Source: Methylococcales bacterium
GTDB taxonomy: Bacteria; Pseudomonadota; Gammaproteobacteria; Methylococcales; Methylomonadaceae
Length of the DNA stretch: 64,000 nucleotides
Assembly: GCA_026399075.1 (NCBI GenBank)
Contig: JAPLRR010000084.1
Coordinates: 62,001-126,000 of the forward strand
Direction: 5' to 3'
The translations under genes and the position numbers were made by a program. Of the stretch, positions 61,801 to 64,000 are shown piece after piece. The notes under the pieces are model-generated. The model worked only from the letters and a program-made list of their open reading frames with translations, did no database searches and was not told the DNA's origin. Each line of letters starts with the position of its first letter. Within the stretch, counting starts at the first letter, position 1.

Positions 61801-63354
61801 GCCTGCCATCTGGGTGACGAGGTCCTTCAGCTCGTTGAGCGCGGCAAAAAGCGGTTTACAGTCCCCCGAGGCCAGGGCAGTGACGATGATCCGCGCCCTG
61901 GTTAACAAAGCGCCAAATTGCGGGAAGACGCCGGCGATAATGGCAAGGTTGCTCTGCAAGCCGCCGAAGATGCCATTAACGGCCTGCGTTAACTTCGATT
62001 TGAAGAAGTTGATGAGCCCAACGCTGCGGATTTGCTGCAGGATATTGACCAGGTTGGGTGCATAGGGGCGGATTGTGTCGAAGAGCAGATCAAGTGTTTT
62101 ACCCGTCAGTGCGCCGCCGGTCGCTTCCCACACCGCGCCGAATCCGTCCTTAAGGTCGTCCCCCAAACTGGCTTGAACGGTATTCTCGCTCCGGGAAATC
62201 TGTGCTGCTTCGGCGTTTGCGGAGTCTTTCTCATGGGGTGTTTCGGCTGGCTTTCGCCGCACGCTGGCGCCCTGCTGGATGGTATGCGTGAGCTCGTGGG
62301 CCAGAAGTTTCTGCCCGTCGGTGGATTGCGGGCTATACTTGCCCGCGCCGAAGTAGATGTCGTTTCCGTGTGTGAAGGCCTGGGCCTGCACGGATTCGCT
62401 CATACGCTCTGCGGTGCTGTCGGCGTGGATGCGCACCCCGGAGAAATCGGCGCCGAAAGCGCTTTCCATGTGAGTGCGGGTTTCTTCCGGGAGCGTAGAG
62501 CCGCTCCCTCTATTGCTGCGGAGATTGCTGCTAAAGTTGTCTGGGACAACGGAGTTGGCATCGGTGGATTCGAGGCGTTGGACGGTCTCGTCTTCTTCCG
62601 AAGTGCATTCGGCACATTTGAATTGCAGCAGATCGCCGTTCTGCGACTCGTCACCTTCCCCTTTATCCGTTGGCGGGGTCGCGGCACTCTCAAAAATTGG
62701 CTTTTGTTGGAGGACTTCTTCCTTCCCGGGCTCCTCCAGCTTCTGTAGTTCATCCTCGTGCTCGCACTCGGCGCACTTCGGCTGAATCGGCAACGCTGTT
62801 CTGGAGTCCACGCGAGCCGGTTTGGCCTGGATCTCCGGCCCAGCCTCGCTCTCAAAGATCGGCTTTCGTTGCAGGCCAGAGCGTGCAGTCGAGAAGAGTG
62901 GTTCAGCGGCCTTATTATGTTCGGGCAGTCGTTGGGCCACCCGGTCGGCCATTCTATCCGCCTCTTGCTCATAGTAATCCCCCGGCTGCCCAATCTTTAA
63001 GCGGAACTGAACATTCTTTTCACTTTCAAAGATGGGATTGCGCAGTACTGGTAACGTTTCTGAATTTTGCTCTTCCGTCTGCTCTTGCTTCTCCGTTTGA
63101 ATCGCAGGCACGCGAGCGTGTTGGAAAAACGGAGTGTGACCGCTCTCCAGTGTTTCAAACCCAGATTTCGCACGTTTGGGCTGAATGAGAGAGGTCCCAC
63201 CGGCTGCGTCTGCCTGTGACGAATGAAAGAAGGTGGGCTGCCTGAATTCGGTAGTTTCAACATCACCGGTGGTACGCTCAGGCTTGGGTTGGAAGAATGG
63301 CCCCGCCACCGAATTGGAGGTGCTTGTGCTTTTCCTCTGTGGGGTGGCCTTCAT
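58813..63354 (-). CDS. DUF4157 protein, candidate eCIS cargo toxin
   Basis: 1513 residues from ATG 63354; an in-frame TTG 63537 would add 61 unmatched residues. An N-terminal ~280-residue disordered part has repeated FFQ-K/P motifs and Cys pairs (QPKCAECEHED, FKCAECTSEED). The DUF4157 domain follows, with metalloprotease motif HELTH at about 353-357 and HGNDIYFGAGKYSP. A long region (about 400-1250) of Trp-rich amphipathic helices comes next (AHVWNWVQEIGKNIWNWLLP). The end (about 1290-1513) holds HHTQSEHIIPF, a possible His-metal nuclease-like site, and GYRMPYQIKDTGKWVIARPP. DUF4157 proteins are a hallmark of eCIS loci. A delivered polymorphic toxin is likely; its activity is unknown. Confidence 0.85.
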   Translation of the reverse strand: MKATPQRKSTSTSNSVAGPFFQPKPERTTGDVETTEFRQPTFFHSSQADAAGGTSLIQPKRAKSGFETLESGHTPFFQHARVPAIQTEKQEQTEEQNSETLPVLRNPIFESEKNVQFRLKIGQPGDYYEQEADRMADRVAQRLPEHNKAAEPLFSTARSGLQRKPIFESEAGPEIQAKPARVDSRTALPIQPKCAECEHEDELQKLEEPGKEEVLQQKPIFESAATPPTDKGEGDESQNGDLLQFKCAECTSEEDETVQRLESTDANSVVPDNFSSNLRSNRGSGSTLPEETRTHMESAFGADFSGVRIHADSTAERMSESVQAQAFTHGNDIYFGAGKYSPQSTDGQKLLAHELTHTIQQGASVRRKPAETPHEKDSANAEAAQISRSENTVQASLGDDLKDGFGAVWEATGGALTGKTLDLLFDTIRPYAPNLVNILQQIRSVGLINFFKSKLTQAVNGIFGGLQSNLAIIAGVFPQFGALLTRARIIVTALASGDCKPLFAALNELKDLVTQMAGEAWDAIVTFFQPAIDFFTDIWQSFGLPAIEWLKQKAAHVWNWVQEIGKNIWNWLLPVRETIGSAWDVIKGLLGLNYDETGEEGLIQWAQRKASETWEGIKEELRPIIEPARALVGKIQALIPLSAILNLRATIQDWLQQAVATATGMGEDASNVGNIADQTSLRDQILPAIQQSLESFRGSIASAATWVSGTIGNIYASVTQFFASVRSISLLNLASGLIDWVETKANDIYDWVQSKVAALFDLASQGLHKLGEFLQPVYDTLVKIGQILGNILGYLPDFLLGPLWMLLPKCIKDPIKEFFLTQILGRLPFFQKLQKAEGIWERLQAAAITILKQVFVDGNLRGAIWTFFSTMLDILGLPPQLVTRVIAKGAQALGDILNDPLGFLGNLLRAMKLGLERFFNNIGKHLLGGLQAWLFSQLEGTDIEMPQDISFKSMLKLAFQVLGITVDMLLEILEEVTGKKGLKAKIQRIIGAISNAWDWFQKLITESKEGESFWDRLSNAVGSIWDFILDGIVGWLEQTVVKRAMAWVAKKLDPTGVMAVITTVIDVFALVEAIMSKAKEIFEMIERVLDRIGDIIKGILPAAAEVLERALAAAIPVAMAILAAVVGLDGAVDAIKDEIEKLRKKVRDGIKQVMTSIKDWILRLFGGDKDDGKDTIAAALQEIDTEADRESDEGEVKQDEAEAIKNKVNLDHSGVIEITSVTSAGENWDFEYVQKAKKSVPKKLGSAKGIGNEEVHGEQPSRNTKGPLIHHTQSEHIIPFTNAKSLRDAVGFNERSRKVLSRFDKGMLTIMIYLGAAKEKNNTEKDDREQFNLEMSGKGYRTKLGVIQDQYETGGEGGKVASESAGKDILEEITGVFGILRDRQVKRTNEAIKKENKEMREEGFEETNGTRRGEAAPIPDKDKVKNTADKQLDGIIKLVSEALEVSDLQEKNQQSWEEKSINEAGMSDKLTQAGYRMPYQIKDTGKWVIARPPNSNLRRLTVDSNGIIHHTEE

Positions 63355-64000
63355 TGCGTCAGGTCCAATAATTACATGTAGGCTCAAGCAGCCTGGGCAG
63401 GCAAATGACACTGATTGCCCGGTGGATATGTCGTTCGAGTTCAGGCAACCGGAAAGGTTGCAAGTGCATGATGCAGGTGTTACCAACGGAGGTGTACTTG
63501 CACTTACGTATCCCCGTGGCGGAAGTTGGCACTCCAATGCAGAGCTTGGCCTCTGCTACAACCGTGATGCTGGTTGAAATCTTGGTGTGAATGGCTGGGA
63601 TAGTCATTGATCTACATTTTACCTTCGTCATGCTCAATTTTGGCCCTGTCAATAGTCGCGGCATATCTCGTCTACCGCATTTCTATTCGATTTGAGTACG
63701 GTGTTTTAGGTCCGGTGGTGGAATGACTGTCTATCAAGTGCAAAGTGCCCGAAGATGCTGAATCGAGATCTGCTTCAGAATTATCTACGGATAGCAAGTA
63801 CTTTTTTGTGGTCGATTCCGATGTTTCTGCATTCTTAGAGTGCCAAGCCTAAAAATCCGGTTGTAACGTTTCCTCGTCCTATGTCCTATGTAGTTGGTTA
63901 TCGTATTATCAAAACTTTTCTATATTTTGTTTCAAATATGTTAGCATATCAACCACCTAAAGGGTATATTTTGGTGGTAAATAAACAGCGAATCCGTCAG
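63355..64000. other. Region upstream of the DUF4157 gene
   Basis: 646 bp to the window edge. The frame of the DUF4157 gene stays open to about 63540 but does not look like protein-coding continuation with a good start. No other gene, repeat or clear promoter box is supported here. Confidence 0.45.

Noticed and set aside
63355-63537. N-terminal extension of the DUF4157 protein from TTG 63537
   Set aside because: The extra 61 residues match nothing, begin at a poor start, and ATG 63354 has a plausible upstream GGA. The extension cannot be fully excluded.

Overview
The window reads like an accessory-rich stretch of a Gram-negative, probably gammaproteobacterial chromosome. The evidence is an RND efflux operon with an outer-membrane lipoprotein channel, a TonB-dependent receptor, small lipoproteins, a cytochrome b561 and an Anbu peptidase operon. 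A methanotroph-like gammaproteobacterium is my best guess, but no marker gene fixes the taxon. I see no rRNA, tRNA or CRISPR array.

Left part (1-8 kb): a type I restriction-modification locus on the minus strand (hsdM, DUF1016 nuclease, HEPN protein, then HsdS running off the left edge). The HsdS has a MNT nucleotidyltransferase domain fused to its N-terminus. Next come decayed GNAT and UPF0175/PIN toxin-antitoxin remnants, a transglutaminase-like gene and a broken IS630-type element.

Middle (8-26 kb): a tripartite RND efflux operon with a divergent TetR regulator, an aldo/keto reductase, a cytochrome b561, and a minus-strand Anbu operon (Anbu peptidase, N-formylglutamate-amidohydrolase-like protein, transglutaminase). 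After these lie a degenerate AbrB/PIN toxin-antitoxin pair, a secreted two-domain PrcB-like protein, and one reading frame joining a HupE/UreJ membrane domain to a TonB-dependent receptor. A dispersed AT-rich repeat family runs through 19.4-25.8 kb. It includes a probable non-autonomous transposon with 22-bp terminal inverted repeats and internal iterated sites.

26-33 kb: a propeller-plus-phospholipase (cPLA2/patatin-like) protein, then a graveyard of multicopper oxidase, SLATT, ISNCY transposase and AAA ATPase fragments.

Right part (33-64 kb): a large extracellular contractile injection system (eCIS). The plus-strand operon holds the tail terminator, a probable cap adaptor, sheath, two unknown helical proteins, two tube proteins, DUF5908, a LysM protein, VgrG-like spike, PAAR tip, gp25, two giant baseplate proteins, a tape-measure-type protein and an unknown last gene. 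Converging on it is a two-gene minus-strand unit: a 1513-residue DUF4157 protein that looks like a cargo toxin, and an overlapping two-helix membrane protein. The giant baseplate proteins carry three copies of one ~75-residue module, a triplicated 70-residue repeat, duplicated coiled coils and a long run of YegP-like repeats. No AAA+ ATPase (Afp15 type) and no recognisable tail fibre are present in the window.
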